Shown here piece by piece: positions 50,180 to 58,482 of a stretch of DNA of 64,000 nucleotides. Positions within the stretch are counted from its first letter, which is position 1. Every line of letters begins with the position of its first letter. A model generated the notes under the pieces. That model did no database searches. It saw only the letters and a list, made by a program, of their open reading frames with translations, and had not been told where the DNA came from. A program made the translations under genes and the position numbers. Location of the stretch: the NCBI GenBank assembly GCA_910588185.1, contig CAJUQR010000004.1:1-64000 (forward strand), in the 5' to 3' direction. The DNA is from an uncultured Peptostreptococcaceae bacterium. GTDB lineage: Bacteria > Bacillota > Clostridia > Peptostreptococcales > Anaerovoracaceae.

Positions 50180-50878
50180 ATGAAGAAAACAATAGTTACC
50201 ATATTTGCCATAATAGCAATAGCGCTGGGTGTTTCCCCTGCGCTTTTTAATGAACCTGTATCTTACAGTGATATATATGTTGATATAAAAACTCTGCCGG
50301 AATATTCCGGCAGACCTTATGTAGAGCTAAACTATAATATGCCTGAATTTACAGATGAAGATTTGGCAAAAAGTTCTTTTGAGGAATACAGTGATTTGGA
50401 CGATTTGGGAAGATGTGGAGTTGCATATGCATTAATAGGTGAAGAGACCATACCAAAAGAGGAGAGGGGCAGCATAGGACAGATAAAGCCAAGCGGCTGG
50501 CATACTGTCAGATATGATGATTTAGTAGATGGAAAATATTTATATAACAGATGTCATCTAATAGGATTTCAGCTTGCAGGTGAGAATGCCAATGAGAAGA
50601 ATTTGATAACAGGTACTCGTTATATGAACGTGGATGGGATGCTGCCTTTTGAGAATCAAGTTGCAGATTATGTGAAAGATACGGGCAATCATGTATTGTA
50701 TCGCGTATCGCCTGTTTACGAAGGTGAAGATCTTGTGGCCAGAGGCGTTAAAATGGAAGCTTTTTCTGTAGAAGATTCAGGCAGAGGGGTTTGTTTTAAT
50801 GTATTTGTATATAATGTTCAGCCCGGAGTTCAGATAAATTATGCTACGGGTGAAAGTCAAAGAGAGAAGGCTCGTTAA
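50180..50878 (+). CDS. secreted or membrane-anchored DNA/RNA non-specific endonuclease (EndA/NucA type)
   Basis: A 232-residue nuclease with an N-terminal signal/anchor helix (residues 3-20). The beta-beta-alpha-metal motif is YNRCHLIGFQLAGENANEKN (starting near residue 126), the NRCHLIG variant of DRGH, followed by TGTRYMNVDGMLPFE. This subgroup is the DNA-entry nuclease type that degrades extracellular DNA or prepares it for uptake. It is followed immediately by a NUDIX gene (stop and start overlap in TAATG). Confidence 0.9.
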   Translation: MKKTIVTIFAIIAIALGVSPALFNEPVSYSDIYVDIKTLPEYSGRPYVELNYNMPEFTDEDLAKSSFEEYSDLDDLGRCGVAYALIGEETIPKEERGSIGQIKPSGWHTVRYDDLVDGKYLYNRCHLIGFQLAGENANEKNLITGTRYMNVDGMLPFENQVADYVKDTGNHVLYRVSPVYEGEDLVARGVKMEAFSVEDSGRGVCFNVFVYNVQPGVQINYATGESQREKAR

Positions 50879-51270
50879 TGGTAAAAGTGGTTGCAGCGCT
50901 TATATGGAAAGAAGATAGATTTATGATTTGTCAGAGACCTGCTCATAAGGCAAGAGGGCTTCTTTGGGAGTTTGTAGGAGGAAAAGTGGAGCAAGGCGAG
51001 ACCGATGAAGAGGCTTTGATACGTGAGTGCAAAGAAGAACTTGATATTGAAATCGGTACGAAAGATATATTTATGTCTTTAGTCCATAAGTATCCGGATA
51101 TGGAAATTAATTTGATTTTGTTCAATGCGTACATAAAAAGAGGAGAACCTAAGCTACTTGAGCATAAGGATATAAAGTGGATTACAACAGACGAAATTCC
51201 TGAATATGATTTTTGTCCGGCAGATGAGGAAATATTGAAAAAACTTATGAAAGGACGTTTAAATGGCTAA
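50878..51270 (+). CDS. NUDIX hydrolase (MutT-like, 8-oxo-dGTP diphosphatase type)
   Basis: A 130-residue protein with the NUDIX box GGKVEQGETDEEALIRECKEELDI (positions 34-57), matching G-x5-E-x7-R-E-x2-E-E. FMICQRPAHKARGLLWEFVGGK before it is typical of MutT/CTP pyrophosphohydrolases that sanitise oxidised nucleotides. The start ATG overlaps the nuclease stop. The 3' end overlaps the WYL gene by 8 bases. Confidence 0.92.
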   Translation: MVKVVAALIWKEDRFMICQRPAHKARGLLWEFVGGKVEQGETDEEALIRECKEELDIEIGTKDIFMSLVHKYPDMEINLILFNAYIKRGEPKLLEHKDIKWITTDEIPEYDFCPADEEILKKLMKGRLNG

Positions 51271-52255
51271 ATCGTCTAATCAGAAACTTAAGGTTTTATA
51301 TCTTTTAAATATAATGAAAGAACTTACCGATGAGAATCATGGGCTTACTATTATGCAAATCCTTGAAGAACTTCAAAAATACGGCATAAGAGCTGAGAGA
51401 AAAAGTATATATGGCGATTTTGAGGCCTTGAGAGATTTTGGACTTACCATTGAAAAAAGAACTGGTAAAAATGTTACCTATCATTTGGCAGAAAGGGATT
51501 TTGAGCTTCCGGAGTTAAAACTGCTTGTAGATGCAGTACAGTCTTCCAAATTCATAACTCATAAAAAGAGCAGTACTCTTATTAAGAAAATAGAGGGCCT
51601 TACCAGTAAATATGAAGCGCAGCAGCTCCAAAGACAGGTCTTTGTTGCTAACAGAATAAAGACTATGAATGAGAGTATTTATTATGTGATAGATGAGATA
51701 CATAGAGCTATATCTGATGATAAAAAGATATCCTTTAAATATTTTGAATGGAATATGAAAAAGGAAAGGCAGTATAAAAGAAATGGCAAAATATATATGG
51801 TAAGCCCATGGGCTTTGACATGGGACGATGAAAATTATTATATGATTGCTTTTGATGATGAGAGCAGTATTATTAAGCATTATAGAGTTGATAAAATGCA
51901 TGGTTTAAAAATAACTGACAAGCCACGCATGGGTGCTGAACTCTTTGAGAACTTTGATATGGCGCTGTATTCGAAAAAAACTTTTGGCATGTATGGCGGC
52001 AGAGACGAGCAGGTGACGTTAAGATGTAAAGACAAAATGGCAGGCGTTATAATTGATCGTTTTGGACAGGATGTCATAATGTATGAGGTCGATAAAGAGC
52101 AGTTTGAAGTATCTGCCAGAGTGTCCGTCAGTCCGTTATTTTTAACGTGGATAATGAATTTTGGAGGAGATATAAAAATCTTATCCCCTCAAAGTGTTAT
52201 AGATGATTATGTTAAGCTGGCAAAAGCTGCTTTAAATGTTTATGAGGAAGACTAG
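51263..52255 (+). CDS. WYL-domain transcriptional regulator
   Basis: A 330-residue regulator. The N-terminal HTH (about 8-75) includes GLTIMQILEELQKYGIRAERKSIYGDFEALRDFGL; the WYL domain (about 140-225) includes VSPWALTWDDENYYMIAFDD and IKHYRVDKMHGLKI; a WCX-like C-terminal domain ends the protein. WYL domains sense nucleic-acid-related or small ligands. It overlaps the NUDIX gene and precedes azlCD by 5 bases; it may regulate these neighbours. Confidence 0.9.
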   Translation: MAKSSNQKLKVLYLLNIMKELTDENHGLTIMQILEELQKYGIRAERKSIYGDFEALRDFGLTIEKRTGKNVTYHLAERDFELPELKLLVDAVQSSKFITHKKSSTLIKKIEGLTSKYEAQQLQRQVFVANRIKTMNESIYYVIDEIHRAISDDKKISFKYFEWNMKKERQYKRNGKIYMVSPWALTWDDENYYMIAFDDESSIIKHYRVDKMHGLKITDKPRMGAELFENFDMALYSKKTFGMYGGRDEQVTLRCKDKMAGVIIDRFGQDVIMYEVDKEQFEVSARVSVSPLFLTWIMNFGGDIKILSPQSVIDDYVKLAKAALNVYEED

Positions 52256-52260
52256 AATTT

Positions 52261-52953
52261 ATGGGAAAGAGTGATATAAAAAAGGCGTTTATTTCATCCA
52301 TACCTGTTATGGCAGGATATTTAGCTCTTGGAACAGGATTTGGAATAATACTTAAAACTAAAGGATATGGAGTAATTTGGGCAGTTCTCATGAGTCTTTT
52401 TATGTATTCAGGAACATTGCAGTATGTTGCAGTTAATTTGCTTGCTTCAGGCGCATCTCTTATTACTACGGCGATAACAACACTTATGGTAAATGCCAGA
52501 CATTTGTTTTACGGCATATCGATGATAGATAAGTATAAGGGTACAGGCAAGAAAAAGGCATACTTGATGTTCGCCCTTACAGACGAGACATATTCTTTAG
52601 TATGCAGTGATGAAAATACAAAAGATGTAGAGGACAAGCATAAGTATTATTTCTTCTTATCCATGTTTAATCAGTCATATTGGATAATAGGATCTTTGAT
52701 AGGCTCTGTGCTGGGAAGCTTAATTACTTTTAGCACAGAGGGGATTGATTTTGTGTTGACAGCTTTATTTGTGACTATAGTAGTTGATCAGTGGATAAAC
52801 ACAAAGGATCATAGACCGGTGATTATAGGAGTGGCTTCTTCTGTTTTATGTCTTTTGATATTTGGCAGTGACAGCTTTTTGATTCCGACGATGATATGTA
52901 TAACTGCTGCGCTGATGTTTATGAAAGGAAAGGAGCATGTAAGCAATGATTGA
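52261..52953 (+). CDS. azlC: branched-chain amino acid exporter, large subunit (AzlC family)
   Basis: A 230-residue membrane protein with about five or six helices. The AzlC signatures are PVMAGYLALGTGFGIILK, FMYSGTLQYVAVNLLASGAS and LMVNARHLFYGISM, then LTDETYSLV. AzlCD exports branched-chain amino acids or 4-azaleucine. It overlaps azlD by 8 bases. Confidence 0.95.
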   Translation: MGKSDIKKAFISSIPVMAGYLALGTGFGIILKTKGYGVIWAVLMSLFMYSGTLQYVAVNLLASGASLITTAITTLMVNARHLFYGISMIDKYKGTGKKKAYLMFALTDETYSLVCSDENTKDVEDKHKYYFFLSMFNQSYWIIGSLIGSVLGSLITFSTEGIDFVLTALFVTIVVDQWINTKDHRPVIIGVASSVLCLLIFGSDSFLIPTMICITAALMFMKGKEHVSND

Positions 52954-53272
52954 TATTCATTCCGTTTTGATTGTGGTTGTTGCAACAGTAATAACAGCTT
53001 TACTTAGAATGTTGCCCTTTTTCATATTTGGAGGAGACAAGGAGACGCCGCAATATATAACTTATTTAGGAAAAGTTCTCCCATATGCGATAATGGGAAT
53101 GCTTGTAGTGTTTTGTTTAAAGGAAGTTTCAGTAATAAGTTATCCCTTTGGTATTCCTGAATTAATTTCATGTGTACTGGTAGCTGTTTTACATGTATGG
53201 AAGAAAAATACGTTATTTAGTATAGTGAGCGGCACGGTGTGCTACATGCTTCTTGTACAGCTGGTATTTTAA
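52946..53272 (+). CDS. azlD: branched-chain amino acid exporter, small subunit (AzlD family)
   Basis: A 108-residue protein with four helices. The family start VVVATVITALLRMLPFFIF and the central YLGKVLPYAIMGMLVVFCLK are visible. It is translationally coupled to azlC. A weak GC hairpin with a T-run lies at about 53288-53318 and may end the operon. Confidence 0.93.
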   Translation: MIDIHSVLIVVVATVITALLRMLPFFIFGGDKETPQYITYLGKVLPYAIMGMLVVFCLKEVSVISYPFGIPELISCVLVAVLHVWKKNTLFSIVSGTVCYMLLVQLVF

Positions 53273-53411
53273 ACTTTGTATTGATGCTGCCGGACGATTT
53301 GTTACGGCGGTTTTTTAATTTTTTGAAATCATGAGACCAAAGTCCTGAATATAGGACACCTGTTATAGTAAAATATGATTACAGAAGGGAAGATAACAGG
53401 AGGTAATAGTA

Positions 53412-53501
53412 ATGAAAAAGTTTAGAAAAGGTATAATTCAGTTTTTAGTGGTTTTACTTATATTTGCTCCAGTAATACATATAGCTGACATAATGTATTA
53501 A
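53412..53501 (+). CDS. 29-residue single-helix membrane peptide
   Basis: A small gene with an excellent ribosome binding site, AGGAGGTAAT at 53399-53408, four bases ahead of ATG. The 29 residues start with a basic MKKFRKG head, then one hydrophobic helix (IIQFLVVLLIFAPVIHI) and a short ADIMY tail. A strong terminator begins 6 bases after the stop, and the gene is well separated from azlD, so it appears to have its own transcript. It could be a small membrane regulator or toxin-like peptide; no known family was recognised. Confidence 0.7.
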   Translation: MKKFRKGIIQFLVVLLIFAPVIHIADIMY

Positions 53502-53506
53502 AATAT

Positions 53507-53538
53507 AAATCCGGTCTTATTATAAGACCGGATTTTAA
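53507..53538. terminator. bidirectional intrinsic terminator
   Basis: AAATCCGGTCTTA (53507-53519) / TAAGACCGGATTT (53523-53535) with a 3-base loop and flanking T/A runs. It serves the 29-residue gene and the convergent solute-binding-protein gene. Confidence 0.93.
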
Positions 53539-53551
53539 ATTGCTTATATGA

Positions 53552-54334
53552 TTAGAGTTCTGATGATTCAAACCATTTCTTTACTAGTTCATCGTATTTG
53601 CCGCTTTCTTTAACATTAGCTAAACCTTTATTGAGCTTTTCAAGAAGTTCTTCATTTTCTTTGGCTACTGCAAATGCCATAGGGGAAGGATCGATAAGAG
53701 CATCCAGCTGTTTGATTTCATCTGCAAATTTATTTTGATAGTACATTGATACAGGTGCATCCATGATTACTGCATCTACATCACCATTTTGAAGCTGAAG
53801 AATACACTGTGTAGTTTGATTTAAGATTACTGCATCTCCGATTTTATTCTTCTTTGCCAGATCCTGAACGTAATCGCTTTCTGTTGTACCTATCTGAGCA
53901 GCAACTTTCATTGTAGGTTTTAAGTCGTCAATACCGTTTATCTTGTCATTGTCGCTCTTTACTAAGATTACTTTACCGCTGTCAAAATATTTGTCTGAAA
54001 AAGCAACTTTTTCTTCTCTGTCTGGAGTAATGTTTACGGCAGCGGCAGCTATATCAGCGCTTCCTGATTGAACTGCAGGTACTATAGCGTCGAATTCAAA
54101 TGATTTGTATTCAACTTTGAAGCCTTGATCTTCAGCGATGGCGTTTAAAAGGTCCATGTCAAATCCAATTATGTTTCCGTCGTCATCTACAGAATCAAAT
54201 GGCGGATAAGTAGGTTCTGTGGCTGCAATATATGTTTTTACTTCTTCATTTTTATCGTTGCTGCAGCCTACCATTGAAAATATTGATAAAATAGCTATCA
54301 TAGCTACAATTAAAACTTTAGTTGATTTTTTCAT
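53552..54334 (-). CDS. amino-acid ABC transporter substrate-binding lipoprotein
   Basis: A 260-residue periplasmic-binding-protein type 2 lipoprotein (SBP_bac_3). The lipobox is MVGC at residues 21-24. The mature protein starts YIAATEPTYPPFDSVDD, with GNIIGFDMDLLNAIAE, and has the family ligand residues in AAVNITPDREEKVAFSDKYF and AQIGTTESDY. It binds polar or basic amino acids. AAGGAGGAAA precedes the ATG. It is 54 bases behind the agmatinase-family gene in one operon and is probably the missing binding protein for the 48.3-49.7 kb permease and ATPase. Confidence 0.93.
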   Translation of the reverse strand: MKKSTKVLIVAMIAILSIFSMVGCSNDKNEEVKTYIAATEPTYPPFDSVDDDGNIIGFDMDLLNAIAEDQGFKVEYKSFEFDAIVPAVQSGSADIAAAAVNITPDREEKVAFSDKYFDSGKVILVKSDNDKINGIDDLKPTMKVAAQIGTTESDYVQDLAKKNKIGDAVILNQTTQCILQLQNGDVDAVIMDAPVSMYYQNKFADEIKQLDALIDPSPMAFAVAKENEELLEKLNKGLANVKESGKYDELVKKWFESSEL

Positions 54335-54388
54335 TTTTTCCTCCTTAATATAACGTAAGCTAGCTAAAATTTGCTGCCTATATTGATT

Positions 54389-55366
54389 TTATTTTAGTTT
54401 GTTTTCTCTTGCCTTGGTTAAAAAAGACATTGTATCAAGCATCAATTGAGCTGCATACATACAAGTCATTCCGTTTGTATCATTAGGCGGTGATACTTCG
54501 GTTATATCAAATCCTGCTATATTTCCTTTATTTGATACAGCTTCTATTATTGCACTGACTTCTTCGTAATATAGACCAAATGGTACTGGAGAACCGGTGC
54601 CGTTTGCTATAGACGGATCAAGACCGTCAATATCGACTGTTATATAATAATTTTCTGCTTCAGGAATCATAGAGCAGACATATTCGGTACCTTTTTGTCT
54701 GACTTCTCGAGACGTGATTATTATATTGCCGTTTGCTTTTGCATCCTGAAAGTCTGAATATTGAGAACTTCCGATACCTCTCATTCCTATTTGCATTATT
54801 TTTCCTATGTGAGCCATTTCGGAGGCTCTTCGCATAGGACTGCCGGGACCTTCTTCTATTCCAAAAGGATTGTAAGTGAAATCCAGGTGAGCATCGAACT
54901 GTATTATGCATAAATCTTTGAAAGTATCAAATGCTCTTAGAACAGGTGTCGTTATCGCATGATCTCCACCAATTGTAAAAGGTATAGCGCCTTTAGACAA
55001 AATTTTTCTGATAGCCTGTTCACAATTTTTAAAACTTTGAGCTTGTAGTGTGTGCAGAACATCTATATCGCCACAGTCCACGATTTTCCAAGGCTCACCA
55101 AGAAAAGTTTCGTCTCTTACAGGGTCATACCAGCCTTCGTGAGCGTAACTGTTATAGGTGGATGCTTCTCGGATTCCTCTCGGACCAAATCTGGCGCCGG
55201 TTTTTACCGATGTGCCAAGATCGTAAGGCATTCCTATAACTGCTATATCCGCATCTAAACTGTCAAGATCAAAATGTAAAGGTGACATGAGAAAAGATGG
55301 GATACCAACAAAGGGATTTCGCATTGACTCCTTTTCAGTAGTAAAAGGATAGTTTTTAATCGCCAT
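54389..55366 (-). CDS. agmatinase-family ureohydrolase
   Basis: A 325-residue manganese ureohydrolase. The metal motifs are FTIGGDHAITTP near residue 136, QFDAHLDFTYNPFG near 157 (DxHxD) and DIDGLDPSIANGTGSPVPFG near 244 (DxDxxDP). Length and the N-terminal GIPSFLMSPL fit agmatinase/guanidinobutyrase rather than arginase. It would release urea from a guanidino compound, for example agmatine to putrescine; the exact substrate is uncertain. AGAGAGGAG precedes the ATG. First gene of the operon with the solute-binding protein. Confidence 0.88.
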   Translation of the reverse strand: MAIKNYPFTTEKESMRNPFVGIPSFLMSPLHFDLDSLDADIAVIGMPYDLGTSVKTGARFGPRGIREASTYNSYAHEGWYDPVRDETFLGEPWKIVDCGDIDVLHTLQAQSFKNCEQAIRKILSKGAIPFTIGGDHAITTPVLRAFDTFKDLCIIQFDAHLDFTYNPFGIEEGPGSPMRRASEMAHIGKIMQIGMRGIGSSQYSDFQDAKANGNIIITSREVRQKGTEYVCSMIPEAENYYITVDIDGLDPSIANGTGSPVPFGLYYEEVSAIIEAVSNKGNIAGFDITEVSPPNDTNGMTCMYAAQLMLDTMSFLTKARENKLK

Positions 55367-55387
55367 TTTACTTTAACTCCTCTCTAA

Positions 55388-55446
55388 TTGATGCATAATT
55401 TATACATCAATATGCGTATAATACCCCTTTTTATAGCAAAAGTCAA
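55388..55446 (-). promoter_or_regulatory. agmatinase operon promoter with ARG-box-like inverted repeat
   Basis: Minus strand: TTGACT (55446-55441), 17-bp spacer, TATTAT (55423-55418). Just downstream, 55388-55410 is an inverted repeat (TTGATGYATA arms, 9 of 10 matching) whose core TGTATAAATTATGCA (55406-55392) is 13/15 identical to the site at 48227-48241. A repressor of the ArgR/AhrC type is a reasonable guess. Confidence 0.6.
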
Positions 55447-55557
55447 GCATAAAAATAAATAAATATGAATAATTTTGAATAAAATAATCTTTTGATGTAA
55501 AAAGCATATGCGAAATGATATTAAAAGAATTGTAACACTTTGTTTCGGATTCGAGTC

Positions 55558-55586
55558 TTGTTAGAGCTAGATAAGAATGATAAAAT
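55558..55586 (+). promoter_or_regulatory. sigma-A-type promoter for the TIR gene
   Basis: TTGTTA (55558-55563), 17-bp spacer, TAAAAT (55581-55586), 65 bp before the start codon. Confidence 0.55.
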
Positions 55587-55651
55587 TATATAGAAAGATA
55601 GTGTCGAAATTTGACGAAAGCACTAGTTAAACCGGAGAGGTAGCTTGAAGA

Positions 55652-56197
55652 ATGGAAAGAAACAGGACAAATATATTTTTGTCATATTGCAGGGCAGATA
55701 GCAAAATTGCTGATAGGATATGCAATTATTTTGAAGACAGAAAAGATGTAAAAATACATAGAGATAAAAAAGATATACATAACTGGGATAGTATAAAGGA
55801 GTATATGAGATCAATTGATGAGACAGAATATGCTATTTTGCTTATTTCAGATATATATTTAAAATCACCTAACTGCATGTATGAGGTTTTGCAGGTTATG
55901 AGAGACGGCAAATATCAAGAGAAAATTTTTCCGGCAGTCATAGAAAAGAGTATTTATACGTCTATAGGCAGAGCAAGGTATGTTAGATATTGGAAAGAAG
56001 AGTTTAATGCATTGCGTAAGGAATTGGCAGATATAGAACCATACGAACTTGGAAGACTGGGAGAGGATTTGAAGAGGATGCAGGAGATAAAGACCAATAT
56101 AGCAGAGTTTCTTGATAAAGTATCTGATATGAATAATCCCGAAGCAGATGATATATGCATAGCTATAGAAGAAAAATTTGACTGTCTTTTTAAATAG
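55652..56197 (+). CDS. stand-alone TIR-domain protein
   Basis: A 181-residue protein. Residues 5-150 form a TIR domain: NIFLSYCRADSKIADRICNYF (box 1 and helix A), VKIHRDKKDIHNWDSI, then YAILLISDIYLKSPNCMYEVLQVM, where Glu of CMYEV aligns with the catalytic Glu of NAD-cleaving TIRs, and IFPAVIEKSIYT. A helical C-terminal part follows (about 115-181). No effector or sensor domain is fused. Similar TIR proteins act in anti-phage signalling (Thoeris-type) or as NADases, but no partner gene (ThsA, Ago, SAVED) is nearby. GGAGAGG at 55634-55640 is 11 bases upstream. Own promoter and terminator. Confidence 0.85.
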   Translation: MERNRTNIFLSYCRADSKIADRICNYFEDRKDVKIHRDKKDIHNWDSIKEYMRSIDETEYAILLISDIYLKSPNCMYEVLQVMRDGKYQEKIFPAVIEKSIYTSIGRARYVRYWKEEFNALRKELADIEPYELGRLGEDLKRMQEIKTNIAEFLDKVSDMNNPEADDICIAIEEKFDCLFK

Positions 56198-56217
56198 AGA
56201 CAGTCTTTTGATTTTTT
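56180..56217 (+). terminator. intrinsic terminator overlapping the TIR stop codon
   Basis: GACTGTCT (56180-56187) / AGACAGTC (56198-56205) with the TAG stop in the loop, followed by T-rich TTTTGATTTTTT. Confidence 0.85.
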
Positions 56218-56278
56218 AGTACACTTTTTGTGGATTTTTGCTATAATGTACGAGGATAATATAAATGGAGGACTTTTT

Positions 56279-57145
56279 ATGAGACGAATAACATCACTTT
56301 TATTATCATTGATGCTAATACTTGTCTTTACCAGCTGTGGGTTAGAAGATAAAAAAGAATCTTCCGGCGATGCACAGAAAGATAAGGTTGTAGAGACAGA
56401 TGCAGAAAGCTCAGAAGACAGCGAAGATGTCGATGAAGAGGAGTCTGAAACGACAGATTCAGATGAGGAATCAGAAAATAAGCCGTCAAAAACAACAAAT
56501 TCAAATAAAAAACATACTCATAGCTTTGAGGCTAAAACTATAAAGGCGACTTGTACAAAAGAGGGATATACTCAGAAAACATGTTCTTGCGGATATGTTG
56601 AAAAAGAAAAGTATACAAAAGCTTTAGGACATTCTTTCGGAGATTGGAAAACTGTAAAGAGTCCTACTAATTCCAGTGAAGGAAGCAAGGAAAGAGTTTG
56701 CAGTACATGCGGACACAAAGAAACGCAGAGTATTCCTAAAACAAAAAGCAGCTATTCACCTAGCGGAGATGAGCTTAAACTGCTTGAGCTTATGAACAGT
56801 GCAAGAAAAGAAGCAGGCGTTCAGCCTTTGTCATATGATTATGGAAGGGCTTCCGTTGCAGATGTGAGAGTATATGAAATAATGCAGGTACAATCACATA
56901 CGAGACCAAACGGTAAAGATTGCTTCTCTGTTGCGTCAGAACAGGGAGTTTCTGCATCAGCTATGGGAGAGAATCTCTATTGGGGAAATAAAAAGGGTTC
57001 CATTGCAGAAAATGCACACAGTGCTCTGATGAATTCTAAAGGACATAGAGATAATATATTGTCATCTAACTATAAAACCGTTGCAATACGTATAGCTCAA
57101 GATGGTTCAGGCAATAAATATGTAGTGCAATATTTCTTCGGATAA
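56279..57145 (+). CDS. CAP-domain (SCP/YkwD) surface lipoprotein
   Basis: A 288-residue lipoprotein. Signal peptide with lipobox TSCG near residue 20; a low-complexity acidic linker rich in Ser, Glu and Asp (about 25-75); a Cys-containing module with repeats of the type THSFEAKTIKATCTKEGYTQKTCSCGY and a second CSTCGHKE (about 78-150); then a CAP domain (about 162-288) with LLELMNSARKEAGVQPLSYD, SHTRPNGKDCF, GENLYWG and NSKGHRDNILSSNYKTVAI. ATG 56279 follows GGAGGA; an upstream ATG (56228) overlaps the promoter -10. CAP proteins of spore-formers are usually cell-surface or coat-associated. Confidence 0.9.
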   Translation: MRRITSLLLSLMLILVFTSCGLEDKKESSGDAQKDKVVETDAESSEDSEDVDEEESETTDSDEESENKPSKTTNSNKKHTHSFEAKTIKATCTKEGYTQKTCSCGYVEKEKYTKALGHSFGDWKTVKSPTNSSEGSKERVCSTCGHKETQSIPKTKSSYSPSGDELKLLELMNSARKEAGVQPLSYDYGRASVADVRVYEIMQVQSHTRPNGKDCFSVASEQGVSASAMGENLYWGNKKGSIAENAHSALMNSKGHRDNILSSNYKTVAIRIAQDGSGNKYVVQYFFG

Positions 57146-57146
57146 C

Positions 57147-57190
57147 AAAAAGATATGAGAGAAGTTGCCCTCTCTCATATCTTTTTTTAT
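57147..57190. terminator. bidirectional intrinsic terminator between CAP and cotJC genes
   Basis: AGATATGAGAGA (57151-57162) / TCTCTCATATCT (57171-57182), 8-base loop, seven T on the plus strand and an A-run on the other side. Confidence 0.93.
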
Positions 57191-57789
57191 TATCTTCTGT
57201 CGAACTCAGGGTTAAAAGCGTAGAAGTTCTTTTTATCAAGATTATCCTGAATTATGCGAAGGCCTTCGCCAAAACGCTGATAATGAACGATTTCTCTTTC
57301 ACGAAGGAAACGTATAGGATCGATAACATCAGGGTCGTCAGCCATACGCAGAATGTTGTCATAAGTTAAGCGCGCTTTTTGTTCGGCAGCCATGTCTTCT
57401 TGAATATCTGCTATAGCGTCGCCCGTAACAGCAAAGGTACTTGCGCTGAACGGCATACCTGAAGCTGCCTGAGGATAAACTCCTGCAGTGTGATCTACGA
57501 AATACTCCTGAAAACCTGCTTCTTTAATTTGTTCCATAGTCATATTTCTGGTCAGCTGATGAACTATGGTACACACCATCTCCAGGTGACCGAGCTCCTC
57601 TGTGCCTATGTCGTTTAGAATTCCGGCAACTTGTCGGTAAGGCATTGAGCAGCGCTGAGATAGATAACGAAGCGATGCCCCAAGTTCCCCATGAGGACCG
57701 CCGTATTGGGATATTATGAACTTTGCAAGAGCGGGATTTGGATTTTTTATTTTAATAGGGTATTCTAATCTTCTTTCATACATCCACAT
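57190..57789 (-). CDS. cotJC: spore coat protein CotJC (manganese-catalase-like)
   Basis: A 199-residue ferritin-like protein of the CotJC/Mn-catalase family. The metal-ligand helices include HGELGASLRYLSQRC, GTEELGHLEMVCTIV (E-x-x-H) and AEQKARLTYDNIL, then FLREREIVHYQRFGE with a second E-x-x-H motif, so the di-manganese site is intact. It is part of the inner spore coat. Last gene of the cotJABC operon and 4 bases after cotJB. Evidence for endospore formation in this organism. Confidence 0.95.
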   Translation of the reverse strand: MWMYERRLEYPIKIKNPNPALAKFIISQYGGPHGELGASLRYLSQRCSMPYRQVAGILNDIGTEELGHLEMVCTIVHQLTRNMTMEQIKEAGFQEYFVDHTAGVYPQAASGMPFSASTFAVTGDAIADIQEDMAAEQKARLTYDNILRMADDPDVIDPIRFLREREIVHYQRFGEGLRIIQDNLDKKNFYAFNPEFDRR

Positions 57790-57792
57790 AAA

Positions 57793-58041
57793 TTATGCCT
57801 CCAATTCCCAAGGCCATGGAGCCTGAATCCAGGTCCAGCCTTGCTCAGTATTAGTGTCAAAGGCCATTAATGGGCCATACATCATTTCGTACTCTGCCTG
57901 AAGCTGAGTATATTGTTTTTGGACATCAGTGAAATAATCCAATGCCATTTGATTCTGAGGATGAGAATCAAGGAATAAATTTAAGTCAACAAGAGCAAAG
58001 CCTGCTTGCTGTATCTGACGCATCAATTGTTCTCTGCTCAT
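57793..58041 (-). CDS. cotJB: spore coat protein CotJB
   Basis: An 82-residue protein typical of CotJB: MSREQLMRQIQQAGFALVDL, then LDSHPQNQMALDYF and the C-terminal MYGPLMAFDTNTEQGWTWIQ with PWPWE. It overlaps cotJA by 4 bases. AGGAGGTATG lies upstream. Confidence 0.94.
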   Translation of the reverse strand: MSREQLMRQIQQAGFALVDLNLFLDSHPQNQMALDYFTDVQKQYTQLQAEYEMMYGPLMAFDTNTEQGWTWIQAPWPWELEA

Positions 58042-58313
58042 CTTTTCATACCTCCTAAAAATGGTAAATCAAGCTCAGGAAATATTGTTCCTCTTTCTAA
58101 GCCTTTTTCTAGTGAATAAGTGGTATTCCAGCGCTGCATCGGTACATAACACATGGCAAGGGGAAGATCGCCAAGGTACATGTTATCAAATGAGCCGCCA
58201 GGCATGTTGCCTTCATTATCGTCTGTGTCGCCAGGGAAATCACATCCGCAGCCCGGTTTGTTGGGCTTGCTTTCAATGATTATAGGCATACCAATATAAG
58301 GATCTTTGATCAA
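58038..58313 (-). CDS. cotJA: spore coat-associated protein CotJA
   Basis: A 91-residue protein. The conserved C-terminal half is PLAMCYVPMQRWNTTYSLEKGLERGTIFPELDLPFLG (positions 52-88); the N-terminal half is less conserved and carries a CGCD and an acidic Gly-rich stretch. The start is TTG 58313 with GGGAG upstream. Transcription is likely mother-cell specific: CATAGAAT (58353-58346, minus strand) resembles a sigma-E -10 box, though no good -35 was found. Confidence 0.92.
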   Translation of the reverse strand: MIKDPYIGMPIIIESKPNKPGCGCDFPGDTDDNEGNMPGGSFDNMYLGDLPLAMCYVPMQRWNTTYSLEKGLERGTIFPELDLPFLGGMKR

Positions 58314-58482
58314 GATAATTCTCCCTTCTTTTTGTTATACTTTATTCTATGAAAAAGAACTTTTTCGCGTGAAATTTCCTTGAAAAAACTAGGAAATTTA
58401 TTTATTATAGATATGTAGACATATATTTTAGCGCCATCTTAACTGAGGTGTGATATATAGTTGTTTTAGGAGGTCTTTGAAG

